Source: Methylobacterium aerolatum (GTDB lineage Bacteria > Pseudomonadota > Alphaproteobacteria > Rhizobiales > Beijerinckiaceae). Taken from it: a stretch of DNA of 64,000 nt. The stretch spans positions 1 to 64,000 of the forward strand of contig NZ_BPQE01000008.1 in the NCBI RefSeq assembly GCF_022179085.1, read 5' to 3'. This document shows positions 41,962 to 50,758 of the stretch, one piece after another. Position 1 is the first letter of the stretch, and each line of letters starts with the position of its first letter. A program made the position numbers and the translations under genes. The notes beneath the pieces are model-generated. The model saw only the letters and a program-made list of their open reading frames with translations. It had not been told where the DNA came from and searched no databases.

Positions 41962-42912
41962 ATGAGCGCGGTCTGGCGTTGCAGGATGCGGCGGGTGGCG
42001 GGGCTTTGCGGGGCGGCGGCGCTGCTGCCGGGCTTCGCGCTCGCGCAGAACGTCCTCGTTCAGCCCGGCACGGGCACGCCGATGCTCACGCCCTCCGTGA
42101 CGAGTCCGGTCCTGCCGCCGGCCATGCCCCCCGCCGAGCCCGACGCGCAACTGTCCCTGTCGGCCTTGCTCGCGGGGCCGGGCGTCCCCCTGCAGGACGG
42201 CCTGACGTGGCGGATCCTCGACGATCGGGGCGAGGGCGCCCGGCCCTCGATCGTGGCGCGCTCCACCGAGGCGGAACCGCGCTTCACCCTGCCGCCGGGG
42301 GCCTACGTCGCCACCGTCACCTACGGCTTCGCCAGCGCGTCCAAGCGGATCGTGCTGGGCGGCCAGTCGGCCACGGATACCCTGCGGGTGGCGGCCGGCG
42401 CCCTGCGCCTGTCGGGCGCCGTGGGCGACGTGAAGATCCCGCAGGATCAGGTCACCTTCTCGGTCTTCGTGCCGGTGGGGACCAACTCGGAGGGCCGCCT
42501 GGTGCGCTCCAACCTCCACAGCGGCGACCTGCTGCGCCTGCCCGAGGGCACCTACCACGTGGTCTCCACCTATGGGGAATCCAATGCGATCCAGCGCGCC
42601 GACCTGAAGGTCGAGAACGGCAAGATCACCGAGGCGACCCTGAACCACCGGGCCGCCACCGTCACCCTGAAGCTCGTCGCCCAGGCGGGGGCGGAAGCCT
42701 TCGCGGGCACGGCCTTCTCTGTCCTGACGCCGGGCGGCGACACGATCCGCGAGGCGATCGGCGCCTTCCCGCAGGTGACGCTGGCGGAGGGCGATTATGT
42801 CCTCATCGCCCGCCACGACGGACAGGTCTTCAGCCGCGAGTTCAAGGTGGAGAGCGGCCTCGACCGCGACATCGAGGTCGTGGCCAAGGCCGACGCGACC
42901 CAGCCCAATTGA
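41962..42912 (+). CDS. secreted hypothetical protein
   Basis: This protein has about 316 residues from the ATG at 41962, or 308 from the ATG at 41986; both give a signal peptide ending ALLPGFALA|QN. The mature part is all-beta and repetitive: three or four segments of about 70-80 residues share the pattern of a Thr/Val strand, GxYxVxxxYG and a Leu/Arg strand (LPPGAYVATVTYGFASASKR, LPEGTYHVVSTYGESNAIQR, LAEGDYVLIARHDGQVFSRE). This suggests tandem Ig-like or carboxypeptidase-regulatory-like domains in the periplasm. Function unknown. Confidence 0.8.
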   Translation: MSAVWRCRMRRVAGLCGAAALLPGFALAQNVLVQPGTGTPMLTPSVTSPVLPPAMPPAEPDAQLSLSALLAGPGVPLQDGLTWRILDDRGEGARPSIVARSTEAEPRFTLPPGAYVATVTYGFASASKRIVLGGQSATDTLRVAAGALRLSGAVGDVKIPQDQVTFSVFVPVGTNSEGRLVRSNLHSGDLLRLPEGTYHVVSTYGESNAIQRADLKVENGKITEATLNHRAATVTLKLVAQAGAEAFAGTAFSVLTPGGDTIREAIGAFPQVTLAEGDYVLIARHDGQVFSREFKVESGLDRDIEVVAKADATQPN

Positions 42913-43045
42913 GAGGCCGGGAAACCCGCGCCGCAGCGGGCCGTTTGGTTCCATGTTCCGCGAATTAACATTTCACGGAGGGGACGGAACGAACCGCGCG
43001 TCTTCCTCATTCCCCGCCGCCTGATTCGGGCGGTTGGAGGTTTTC

Positions 43046-43450
43046 ATGCGTCGTCTCGTCCTCGCCACGCTCGCTGCCGCGATGCTTGCCGGTCCCGCCC
43101 TGGCCGCCGAAAAGAACGCGGTTCCGCCGACCTCGGCGCCGAAGTTCGTCAATGTGCCGCAAGACTCGGTGCTGAGCTACAACCTCATCGGCCTCAACAT
43201 GACCGATGCCGAGAACAACACGGTGGGTGAGATCAAGGATCTCGTGCTCGAGAACCAGAAGCTCACCGGCTACATCGTCTCCGTCGGCGGCTTCCTTGGC
43301 ATGGGCGAGCGCTACGTCGTCGTCTCGCCGGACTCCGTGGCGCTGGGCTACGACGCCGACGCCAAGAAGTGGAAGGCCATCATCGGTGCCAGCAAGGACC
43401 AGCTGAAGTCCGCGCCGGAGTTCAAGTACGAGGGCAAGTTCAAGCGGTAA
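43046..43450 (+). CDS. secreted PRC-barrel domain protein
   Basis: This 134-residue protein has a clear signal peptide (RRLVLATLAAAMLAGPALAA) and a PRC-barrel domain (LIGLNMTDAENNTVGEIKDL, SVGGFLGMGERYVVVSPDSV). PRC-barrel proteins of this exported type are common in Methylobacterium and Bradyrhizobium relatives; the molecular role is unclear. A GGTTGGAGG ribosome binding site precedes the ATG at 43046. Confidence 0.9.
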   Translation: MRRLVLATLAAAMLAGPALAAEKNAVPPTSAPKFVNVPQDSVLSYNLIGLNMTDAENNTVGEIKDLVLENQKLTGYIVSVGGFLGMGERYVVVSPDSVALGYDADAKKWKAIIGASKDQLKSAPEFKYEGKFKR

Positions 43451-43582
43451 GGGTCTCGGGGGTTCGACGGGCATCGCCTCGTTGGACCCCCTCGTGAAGT
43501 TGGGCGAAAAGGGAGTGGCGAATAGCGAATAGTTTTAAGTTGACGCATGATCGTCACGACACAACGCCATTCGCTCTTCGCC

Positions 43583-44605
43583 CTACCCTTCCTTCTCCGC
43601 CGAGCGCAGCAGTTCGCCCGCCACGTCCGAGAGCTTCGGCGGCTCGATCCGGACGAAGGGGAGCGGGCGGCAAACGGCCAGCGCCGCGAGGCCGAAGCGG
43701 GCGGTCATCAGGCCGTTCAGCACGCCCTCCCCCAGCTTGGCCGAGACGCGGGCGGCGAGGCCCAGCCCCAGCACCTGCTGGATCATGCTTTCGCCCACCG
43801 CCATGCCCCCCGTCACGGTGAGATGCGCGAGCGCCGAGCGGGCGAGGCGCAGGAAGCCGAGGAAGCCCGGCCGCCCGCCGTAGATCGCCGCGATCCGGCG
43901 CAGGAGCCGCACGGCGGCGAACAGCACGAAGGCGACGTCCACGATGGCCCGCGGGCTCAGCGCCGTCACCGCCGAGACCTGCTTGGCCGCCGTCGCGACG
44001 GCGTTGCGGGCCTGCCGGTCGAGGTCGGCGAGGAGTTCGCGCTCGGCGAGCCCGATCCGGTCGTCCACATCGAGGATGGCGTCCGCCGTGGCGTCCAGGC
44101 GCGCCCGGGCGGAGGCCAGCGCCCCCCGGTCGGCATAGAGGGCCGAGACCTCCCTCACGACGCCCATGGCGGCGCTGTGGTCCCGGGCGGCGATGGCGTC
44201 GATGGCCGACTGGCGAAGGCGCTCGATCCGCTTCTCCCGGCGCAGGCCCGCGAGTTCCCGGCCGAGGATCGCCGCCAGCGCCACCAGGGCGACGGCCAGG
44301 AGCGCGAGGGCGACCCAGCCGAGCCAGGGCGCGGCCTGGAACAGATCGGTGATCATTCGCTCGATGGACAGGCCGACCCCGAGGGAGACGAGCCCGCCCG
44401 CCGCCGACCAGAACAGCGCCCCCCAGGGCGAGCGCCGCCTCGGCGCCACCGGCACGGGCACGCCGTCGGCGGCATCGACGATCTCGAAGGGCTCCTCCAC
44501 GATCACCGGGGTGGACGTGGCCCGCTCCGGCGGCGGCGCGAAGCCGGCAGCCGCGGGTGGCTCCGGGGAGAGGCGGAAGGCGCGGGGCTTCTGGCCTGAG
44601 GTCAT
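43583..44605 (-). CDS. YcjF/TIGR01620 family membrane protein
   Basis: This 340-residue protein has a disordered Pro-rich N-terminus (1-58), two membrane helices at about 61-82 and 93-114, then a helical cytoplasmic domain with LALLAVALVALAAILGRELA leading into RLRQSAIDAIAARDHSAAMG and the late LTVTGGMAVGESMIQQVLG. This is the UPF0283/YcjF family, which is stress-induced and paired with the YcjX GTPase encoded just upstream. I start it at the ATG at 44605. Function unknown beyond association with envelope stress. Confidence 0.88.
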   Translation of the reverse strand: MTSGQKPRAFRLSPEPPAAAGFAPPPERATSTPVIVEEPFEIVDAADGVPVPVAPRRRSPWGALFWSAAGGLVSLGVGLSIERMITDLFQAAPWLGWVALALLAVALVALAAILGRELAGLRREKRIERLRQSAIDAIAARDHSAAMGVVREVSALYADRGALASARARLDATADAILDVDDRIGLAERELLADLDRQARNAVATAAKQVSAVTALSPRAIVDVAFVLFAAVRLLRRIAAIYGGRPGFLGFLRLARSALAHLTVTGGMAVGESMIQQVLGLGLAARVSAKLGEGVLNGLMTARFGLAALAVCRPLPFVRIEPPKLSDVAGELLRSAEKEG

Positions 44606-44630
44606 GGGTGGGGGTCCATACAAGCGCCAT

Positions 44631-44724
44631 CCGTCATTGCGAGCGCAGCGAAGCAATCCAGGGCAGCGGGACGTCTCGGAGCGTGGCGCATCCCTGGATT
44701 GCTTCGCTGCGCTTGCGATGACGG
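44631..44724. repeat. palindromic intergenic repeat family B, copy 2
   Basis: This copy of the CGTCATTGCGAGC palindrome lies between the ycjX-like and ycjF-like genes, starting 25 bases before the ycjF start on the minus strand, so it would be part of their shared transcript. Confidence 0.88.
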
Positions 44725-44738
44725 GAGGGAAGTGGCGC

Positions 44739-46187
44739 TCACAGCCGGTCCCCGATCAGGAACTGCATCGCCCGGTCCAGCCGGATCTGCGGCAGGTGGC
44801 CGGGGCGGCCGAGGTGGTCGGGGCGGATCAGCGGCGGCCGGAAGCGGGGGAAGCGCAGCGAGCCGGGCTCCACCGCGCCCTCCAGCACCGCCTCGGGCCG
44901 CTCGGGCAACTCGCCGGGGAAGATGGCCGCCTCGCTCGATCCGTCGAAGGTCTCGTCGCCGACGACCTCCCCGGCCTCCGGCGTGCCCGCCACCGCCCGC
45001 AGCACCGCCCCGCCGTCGTGGACCGTGGTCTCGCGGGTCGCCCGGACGGAGGCCAGCGCCACCGTCCCGACGCGCGCGCCCGCCGCTTCCGTCCGGCGCA
45101 TGGCCCGCGAGACGAGGAGGCGCAGGAGGGCGTCGAGCCGGTCGTGGCTGGTCTGGTGCAGGTGGTCGGCCTTGGTGGCGGCGAACATCACCCGGTCGGC
45201 CCGGGGGGCGAAGAACCGCGAGAGCAGGGAGTTGCGGCCGATGTTGAGGCTGAGCAGCACCGTGTCGAGGGCCTCCTCCAGCTCGGCCAGCGCCGTCGGC
45301 CCGGCATCGACCGCCGAGAGGACGTCCACCAGCACGATCTGCCGGTCCACCCGCTGGAAGTGGTCGCGGAAGAAGGGGGTCACGACCTTCGCCTTGTACG
45401 CCTCGAAGCGGCGCTGCATCAGCCCGGCGAGGCTGTCGGGGGCGATGGTCTCGGGCAGGCGGTCGAGGGGGGCGAAGGTGAGCGCCGGGGAGCCCGCGAG
45501 GTCGCCGGGCATCAGGAAGCGCCCCGGCGGCGTCGTGGCCACCGATTCGGGTCCCGCCCGGAGGGCCGCGAGATAGGTCTTGAAGGCGTCGCTCGCCCGC
45601 TCGGCCACCACCTCGTCGAGGGGCCCCGCCGGATCGAAGCCCTGGAGGGCGGCGAGCCAGGGCGCCGCGACGGCGGCCCGGCCGGGCCGCCTCGTGCCCG
45701 CGATGGTCGAGCGCGACCACGCGACGTAGTCCGTCTCGATGAGGGCGAGGTCGAGGAGCCACTCGCCGGGATAGTCCACCACGTCGAGCATCAGGGTGGC
45801 CGGGCCCGAGCGCCAGCCGGCGGCGCGCTCGTAGGCGATCTCCAGGCGGAACTGGCTGATCCGGTCGGTGGAGCGCGGCCACGCCCGGGCCTGCGTCAGC
45901 GTCGCGAAATGCTCCTCGAAGGGGAAGCGAGGCACGTCGTCGTCGGGCTGGGGCACGAGGCGCGCCCGGCGCAGCCGCCCCTCCTGCGCGACGGAGAAGG
46001 CCGGCAGGGCATGGGTCTCCACGAGGTGGTGGATCAGCGCCGTGGTGAACACGGTCTTGCCGGAGCGGGCGAGGCCCGTCACCCCGAGGCGGAGCGTCGG
46101 CTGGACGATCAGGTCCTGGGACGCCTCGGCGAAGGCACGCAGGGCCGAGCCGGCGCGGGAGGTGAAATCGGTCAGGGGTGGGGGCAC
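44739..46187 (-). CDS. YcjX family GTP-binding protein
   Basis: This protein has about 482 residues from the GTG at 46187. The N-terminal segment TLRLGVTGLARSGKTVFTTA holds the P-loop GLARSGKT (38-45), followed by the family-specific LEIAYERAAGWRSG, LDVVDYPGEWLLDLALIE (Walker B/G3-like), QRVDRQIVLVDVLSAVDAGP, FAATKADHLHQTSHDRLDAL (G4-like TKAD) and the C-terminal MQFLIGDRL. It is a stress-induced P-loop GTPase partnered with YcjF. The frame is open far upstream, but that part has no family similarity. Confidence 0.9.
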   Translation of the reverse strand: MPPPLTDFTSRAGSALRAFAEASQDLIVQPTLRLGVTGLARSGKTVFTTALIHHLVETHALPAFSVAQEGRLRRARLVPQPDDDVPRFPFEEHFATLTQARAWPRSTDRISQFRLEIAYERAAGWRSGPATLMLDVVDYPGEWLLDLALIETDYVAWSRSTIAGTRRPGRAAVAAPWLAALQGFDPAGPLDEVVAERASDAFKTYLAALRAGPESVATTPPGRFLMPGDLAGSPALTFAPLDRLPETIAPDSLAGLMQRRFEAYKAKVVTPFFRDHFQRVDRQIVLVDVLSAVDAGPTALAELEEALDTVLLSLNIGRNSLLSRFFAPRADRVMFAATKADHLHQTSHDRLDALLRLLVSRAMRRTEAAGARVGTVALASVRATRETTVHDGGAVLRAVAGTPEAGEVVGDETFDGSSEAAIFPGELPERPEAVLEGAVEPGSLRFPRFRPPLIRPDHLGRPGHLPQIRLDRAMQFLIGDRL

Positions 46188-46285
46188 GGGCCGGGATCGT
46201 CCGGAAGGGAGGGGCGGGCGTGAGGTGGCGCGGGGGAGGCGCGGGCGCAAGGGGCCGATACGCCCGCCATGGGCCGGCGGGAATG

Positions 46286-47431
46286 TCAGGGGGCGCTCGC
46301 AGCCTGCCCCGATCCCTCCTGCGCCAGCCGGCCGATCGCCCCCGCCACGAGGTCGGGCGAGGCCCGGAGCGTCCCGAGTTCCACCGCCGACATCGCCAGC
46401 ATGACGGAAGCGAGGTTCGGCAGCGGCGCGCCGTCCGGGCCGAACAGGTGGAGGTCGTCGTCGGGCTTCACGCCGACGCTGGCGGCGATCCGCCCCGCAT
46501 AGGCGCGGATGCGGGTCTCGTCCCCGGCACAGAGGGGGGCGGGCAGGCGCAGGTCGAGGACGGGCAGCCCCGCCGCGATGGCCGGCAGGAGGGCCGATTC
46601 GGCGACCATGTGGTCCGGGCTCGGCACCCGGCGGCGGTCGAGCAGGGCCGCCGGGTCGTCGGCGCCGCGCAGGGGCCTGGCTGCGGGTTGCGTGGTGGAC
46701 GGCGTGAGGCCCGCCGCGATGTCGCCCACCGGGCGCGGGGCGCTCACGGTCGGAATCGCCCGCGCGCCGGGCCGTGCGCGCGGGCGCCCGGCCAAGCGGG
46801 CGAGGGGCGACCAGGGCTGGATCCGCAGGGCTCCGGCCCGGCCGCTCCGGGCCGCGGCGACGCGGGGCACGCCGCCGGGCCGGTGCCGGGCGAGGAAGCG
46901 GGCGCGCAGGGTCCGGCCGATGCCCCTCGGCGCGAGCCCCGCCGGAACAGCCGCCGCGGCGGTCCCGCCGCCACCCGGCGAGGCGACCCGGCATTCGGAG
47001 GGCGCCCAGCGCCGGACGATGGCCAGCGCGCTGCGGCGTCCGTAATCGCGGTAGTAGCGCCGCAGCAGATGTGCGGCGGCATCCGCCCCGTCGGCCAGCG
47101 TCGCGAAGGCGGTGTGCCCCTCCCCGTCCGCGCCGATCTCCCCCGGCCACTTGGCCGACTTGATGCACCAGCCGTTGTTCAGCCGCACGCAGCGGGCGAC
47201 GTAGGGCGGATCCTTCGCGAGGCTCGCGGTGAGGGCCAGCGCCCGGGGCCGCAGCCCGGCGGCGGTCTCCCCATGCCAGTTCGACACCGCCCGGCCCGGG
47301 GCGTCGAAGCGCGGCGGCTCGGCGGGGGCGGTGGCGGCCGGGAGCGGAGGCAGGGCACGCAGGAGGGCGGCGGCGCGCTGCTCGGCCGCCGTGGTCAGGG
47401 TCATCACAAGCGCGAGGGCGCTCAGCAGCAC
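46286..47431 (-). CDS. secreted hypothetical protein
   Basis: This protein has about 381 residues from a GTG at 47431, which gives a signal peptide (LLSALALVMTLTTAAEQRAA); an ATG at 47404 is the other candidate. The part from about 65 to 130 resembles uncharacterised exported proteins with CVRLNNGWCIKSAKWPGEIG and HLLRRYYRDYGRRSALAIVR, suggestive of a small alpha-helical lysozyme- or DUF-type domain. The centre is Arg/Ala/Pro-rich and the C-terminal 110 residues are helical. I do not recognise it. It lies 98 bases upstream of the ycjX-like gene. Confidence 0.65.
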   Translation of the reverse strand: MLLSALALVMTLTTAAEQRAAALLRALPPLPAATAPAEPPRFDAPGRAVSNWHGETAAGLRPRALALTASLAKDPPYVARCVRLNNGWCIKSAKWPGEIGADGEGHTAFATLADGADAAAHLLRRYYRDYGRRSALAIVRRWAPSECRVASPGGGGTAAAAVPAGLAPRGIGRTLRARFLARHRPGGVPRVAAARSGRAGALRIQPWSPLARLAGRPRARPGARAIPTVSAPRPVGDIAAGLTPSTTQPAARPLRGADDPAALLDRRRVPSPDHMVAESALLPAIAAGLPVLDLRLPAPLCAGDETRIRAYAGRIAASVGVKPDDDLHLFGPDGAPLPNLASVMLAMSAVELGTLRASPDLVAGAIGRLAQEGSGQAASAP

Positions 47432-47463
47432 GGGGGGCGGCCTTCGCGGACGGCGCAGCGATC

Positions 47464-47575
47464 TCCCCCCTCCTCCCTGCGGGGAGGGATAGGGGTGGGG
47501 GTCGTGCAGAGGGCACCGGAGAGCCTCATCCGGCACCACCCCCACCCCTGGCCCCTCCCCACGAGGGAGAGGGGG
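47464..47575. repeat. palindromic intergenic repeat family A, copy 3
   Basis: This copy of the GC-rich 110-base palindrome (CTCCCTGCGGGGAGGG and TAGGGGTGGGGGTCGT mirrored by CACCACCCCCACCCC and CTCCCCACGAGGGAGAGG) lies between hisN and the secreted protein gene, both on the minus strand. Confidence 0.85.
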
Positions 47576-47606
47576 ATGCGTCGCGGTTCCTCCGCGTTGC
47601 GGTCGT

Positions 47607-48395
47607 TCACGGATTCAGCAAACGCAGCGCCGCCTCGTGCAGCCGCGGATCCCCGGCGGCGACGATCCGCCCTCCCCCGGCGGCGGACCCGCCGTCCCAG
47701 GTCGTGACCCGGCCCCCCGCCCCCTCGATGATCGGGATCAGGGCGCAGATGTCGTAGGGCTTCAGCCCCGCCTCGATCACGAGGTCGATCTGCCCGGCGG
47801 CGAGCATGCAGTAGGCGTAGCAATCCGCCCCGTAGCGGGAGAGGCGCACGCGCTCCTCGACGGCGCGGAAGCGCTCCGCCTCCTCGCCGGCCGCGAACAG
47901 GCGGGGATCGGTGGTGGCGAGGAGCGCCTGGGAGAGGTCGGCGCAGCGGCGCGTGCGCAGGGTGCGCTCGCCCGCCGGGCCGCGCAGGCGGGCGGTGCGT
48001 CCGTCGCCGGTGAAGACCTCGCCGAGATAGGGCTGGTGCATCAGCCCGCGCACCGGCACGCCGTGGCGGGTGAGCCCGATGAGGGTGCCCCAGGTGGGCA
48101 GGCCGGCGATGAAGGCGCGGGTGCCGTCGATCGGATCGAGCACCCAGACGCATTCCGCATCCCCGCGCTCCGTGCCGAACTCCTCGCCGAGGATGCCGTG
48201 GCCGGGGAACGCCTTGGCGATCATCGCCCGCAGCACCACCTCCGCCGCCCGGTCGGCCTCGGTGACGGGATCGAAGGGCGAGCCGCCCCGCGCCTTGTCC
48301 TCCAGGGAGAACTGGGCCCGGAAGAAGGGCATGATCGCCTTGCCCGACCCCTCCGCGAGATCGTCCATGAACCGGCCGAGTTCGACGACGCTCAT
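47607..48395 (-). CDS. hisN: histidinol-phosphatase, inositol monophosphatase family
   Basis: This 262-residue protein has the metal-binding motifs GEEFG (about 69-73), DPIDGTRAFI (about 86-95) and a late YDICALIPIIEGAGGRVTTW. The GTRAFIAGLPTWGTLIGL segment and PITEADRAAE-like PVTEADRAAEVV are typical of the HisN-type histidinol-phosphatases (TIGR02067) of Alphaproteobacteria, which remove phosphate from L-histidinol phosphate. No other his genes are nearby. An inositol or CysQ-like phosphatase is the alternative but less likely. Confidence 0.88.
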   Translation of the reverse strand: MSVVELGRFMDDLAEGSGKAIMPFFRAQFSLEDKARGGSPFDPVTEADRAAEVVLRAMIAKAFPGHGILGEEFGTERGDAECVWVLDPIDGTRAFIAGLPTWGTLIGLTRHGVPVRGLMHQPYLGEVFTGDGRTARLRGPAGERTLRTRRCADLSQALLATTDPRLFAAGEEAERFRAVEERVRLSRYGADCYAYCMLAAGQIDLVIEAGLKPYDICALIPIIEGAGGRVTTWDGGSAAGGGRIVAAGDPRLHEAALRLLNP

Positions 48396-48503
48396 GGCAC
48401 TTCCCTCCGTCCGGCCTCGAGCCGACGGGGAGACGAAGGCAATCCGGTGGGCGCCGCGTCAAGTCCCCTCCCGTCGATGGGGCGGGCGCGAGGGCTGTCT
48501 TCC

Positions 48504-50654
48504 TCACGCGCCCTGTCCGAGGGCAGCGGGAAGGGGCGGTCCCGCCGCGGCGGGCGCGGACGCGGCCTCCTGGGCGGACGCGGCCTCTTGGGCGGGCGCT
48601 GGCTCCGCCGCGGCCCGGTCGAGGACCGCCTCCACCGCCTCGCGCAGGGAGTCGGCCCGCAGGTCGGCGTCGAGGATGAGGCTCGGGCGGCGCTCGTCCA
48701 GCAGCCACAGGCCCGCCAGGATCGGCACCTGCGGCCGGTGCTGCCGCAGGCGGCCGATCAGGCGGTTCAGGTGCTCGGGCTCGCCGCCATAGGCGACGGA
48801 GACGACGCAGACGAGGCGCGTCTCCCCCGGCTCGAACCGGGCAAGCCGGCTCGAGGCGGTGTCCGCGAAGGGCACGATCCGCGTGCCGAGCCCGCGCTTG
48901 GCCAGGATCTGCGCCAGGATCGCGGCGGCGGCGGCATCGAGGAAGCCCCGCCCCGAGACGCAGAGCACCGCCCCCTCCTGCGTCCACGCCCCGGGCAGGG
49001 ACGAGGGCGCGGGCACGAGGGGGAAGGGGCTGCACGCCTCCTCGCCCTCGCAGCCGTCGCGGCGCGCCGCGTCCGTGGCCGCACCCTTGCCGGCACCCTT
49101 GCCGGCGTCCTTGCCGGCGTCCTTGCCCGCCTCTCCCGTCGGCGCGTCGCCCCGGTCGGCGAGATCCTCGATCAGTTCCGCCAGGGTGCCGCGGATGGCC
49201 CCCTTCTGGGTCGGGGTGAGAACGCCCCGCGCGGCGTCCCGGGCGGCGAGTTCCAGCGCCTTGAGGACCACGTCCTCGTAGTACGAGGACAGGGAGCAGT
49301 GCTGGAGGATCAGCTCGGCGTGGCCGAGCACCTCCTCCGAGTCGCCCGCCAGGATGCGCTGGTAGAAGTTCTGCACCGGCGTGAGGGCGGGCCTGTCGCC
49401 GAACAGCACGTCGAGGAACTCCAGGTGCTCGACATGGCGCCCGAGCACGACGAGGCAGGCGGTGAGCGGCGTCGAGAGCAGGAGCCCGACGGGCCCCCAG
49501 AGCCACGTCCAGAACAGGGCCGAGACCAGGACGGCGGTGGGTGAGAGGCCGGTCGACTGGCCGTAGAAGATCGGCTCGATCACCTGCCCCGTCAGGGGTT
49601 CGAGGATCAGGAACAGGATCGCCGTGGCGATGGTCATGTTCCAGCCGGGCTCGATCGCCGCCGCGAGCATCATCGGCAGCAGGGCCGAGAGGAAGGCACC
49701 GAGATAGGGCACGAAGCGCATGAGCGCCGAGACGATCCCGCACAGGACGGGGTTGGGCACGCCGATCAGGTAGAGGCCGATCCCGATCACCACGCCGAAG
49801 GCCGTGTTGAGGGCGACCTGCGCGACGAAGTAGCGGGACAGGCGCCGGGCCGCGTCGTCCATGGCCACGGTGGTCCGGTGCAGGTCTCGGGAACCCGCGA
49901 GGCGGATCAGCCGGTCGCGCAGATCCTCCCGCTGCATCAGGACGAAGAGCAGCACGATGAAGACGATGCCGGCGGTGGTCAGCGGCTGGATCACCGGCGA
50001 GAGCAGAGTGCTCGCCGTCTCCACCGGGCTCGGCGGGCTCGCCGCCATCTCCACCAGCATCGGCTTGCGGTCTTCGGACGGACCGGCGGACTTCGTTTCG
50101 GGCTTGATGTCGGGCTTGGCCTTCGCGTCCGGCTTCGCGGCGGGGGGCGGCGCGGGCTTGGCCGCCGGATCCGCCTCCTTCTGTCCCTCCGTGCCGCCGT
50201 TGCCGGCGCCGTGGATCACGCGGCCGATATTGGCGACGTAGTCGGTCATCCGCCCGACGGGGCTCTCGCGCAGGTTCTCGAGCTTGCGCTCGATGGTGGC
50301 GCGGTAGCGCGGCACGTCGTTCATCAGGTCCGCGGCCTGGACGCCGATCAGGGTCGCCAGCGCCCCGACGATGCCGAGGGTCAGCAGCACGGTGAGGCCG
50401 ACCGCCACGAGGCGCGGCAGGCGCCAGCGGCGCAGGTAGTTCACGAGCGGCCCGAGCACGAAGGACAGGAGCAGCGCGATGGCGATCGGGATGAAGATCT
50501 CCCGGCCGAAATACAGCCCCGCCACGAGGATCGCGGCGACGACGAGGGGCGAGGCGAGTGCCGCGCGTGGTGTCTCGGCGGCGGCGACGCGGGTCGGCCG
50601 TGGGATGATCGAGGGCCTTCCCGTGCCGGGAACCCCGGTGCTCCGCCTGACCAT
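48504..50654 (-). CDS. AI-2E family transporter with an added C-terminal domain
   Basis: This 716-residue protein starts at the ATG at 50654. Residues 32-405 form the AI-2E/PerM-type permease: membrane helices at 35-52, 54-75 and 83-106, a linker of 110-210 (with a Lys/Pro/Ala-rich part at 160-190), then helices through 215-405 including VPYLGAFLSALLPMML. Residues 425-500 are a helical domain. A GKDAGKDAGKGAGKGA repeat (510-525) leads to an unusual domain at 557-680 of Rossmann-like pattern (QEGAVLCVSGRGFLDAAAAA, TRLVCVVSVAYGGEPEHL), then QEAASAQEAASAP. The substrate is unknown. Confidence 0.9.
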   Translation of the reverse strand: MVRRSTGVPGTGRPSIIPRPTRVAAAETPRAALASPLVVAAILVAGLYFGREIFIPIAIALLLSFVLGPLVNYLRRWRLPRLVAVGLTVLLTLGIVGALATLIGVQAADLMNDVPRYRATIERKLENLRESPVGRMTDYVANIGRVIHGAGNGGTEGQKEADPAAKPAPPPAAKPDAKAKPDIKPETKSAGPSEDRKPMLVEMAASPPSPVETASTLLSPVIQPLTTAGIVFIVLLFVLMQREDLRDRLIRLAGSRDLHRTTVAMDDAARRLSRYFVAQVALNTAFGVVIGIGLYLIGVPNPVLCGIVSALMRFVPYLGAFLSALLPMMLAAAIEPGWNMTIATAILFLILEPLTGQVIEPIFYGQSTGLSPTAVLVSALFWTWLWGPVGLLLSTPLTACLVVLGRHVEHLEFLDVLFGDRPALTPVQNFYQRILAGDSEEVLGHAELILQHCSLSSYYEDVVLKALELAARDAARGVLTPTQKGAIRGTLAELIEDLADRGDAPTGEAGKDAGKDAGKGAGKGAATDAARRDGCEGEEACSPFPLVPAPSSLPGAWTQEGAVLCVSGRGFLDAAAAAILAQILAKRGLGTRIVPFADTASSRLARFEPGETRLVCVVSVAYGGEPEHLNRLIGRLRQHRPQVPILAGLWLLDERRPSLILDADLRADSLREAVEAVLDRAAAEPAPAQEAASAQEAASAPAAAGPPLPAALGQGA

Positions 50655-50758
50655 GCCCGCCTGATACCCCTCCGCGAGGCGGCGTGTGGCGCCAACCTCG
50701 GCCGCCCGGTGCGACGGACGGGGAACGGACCGGGAAGGAGATTCGATCCCGTCGCGAC

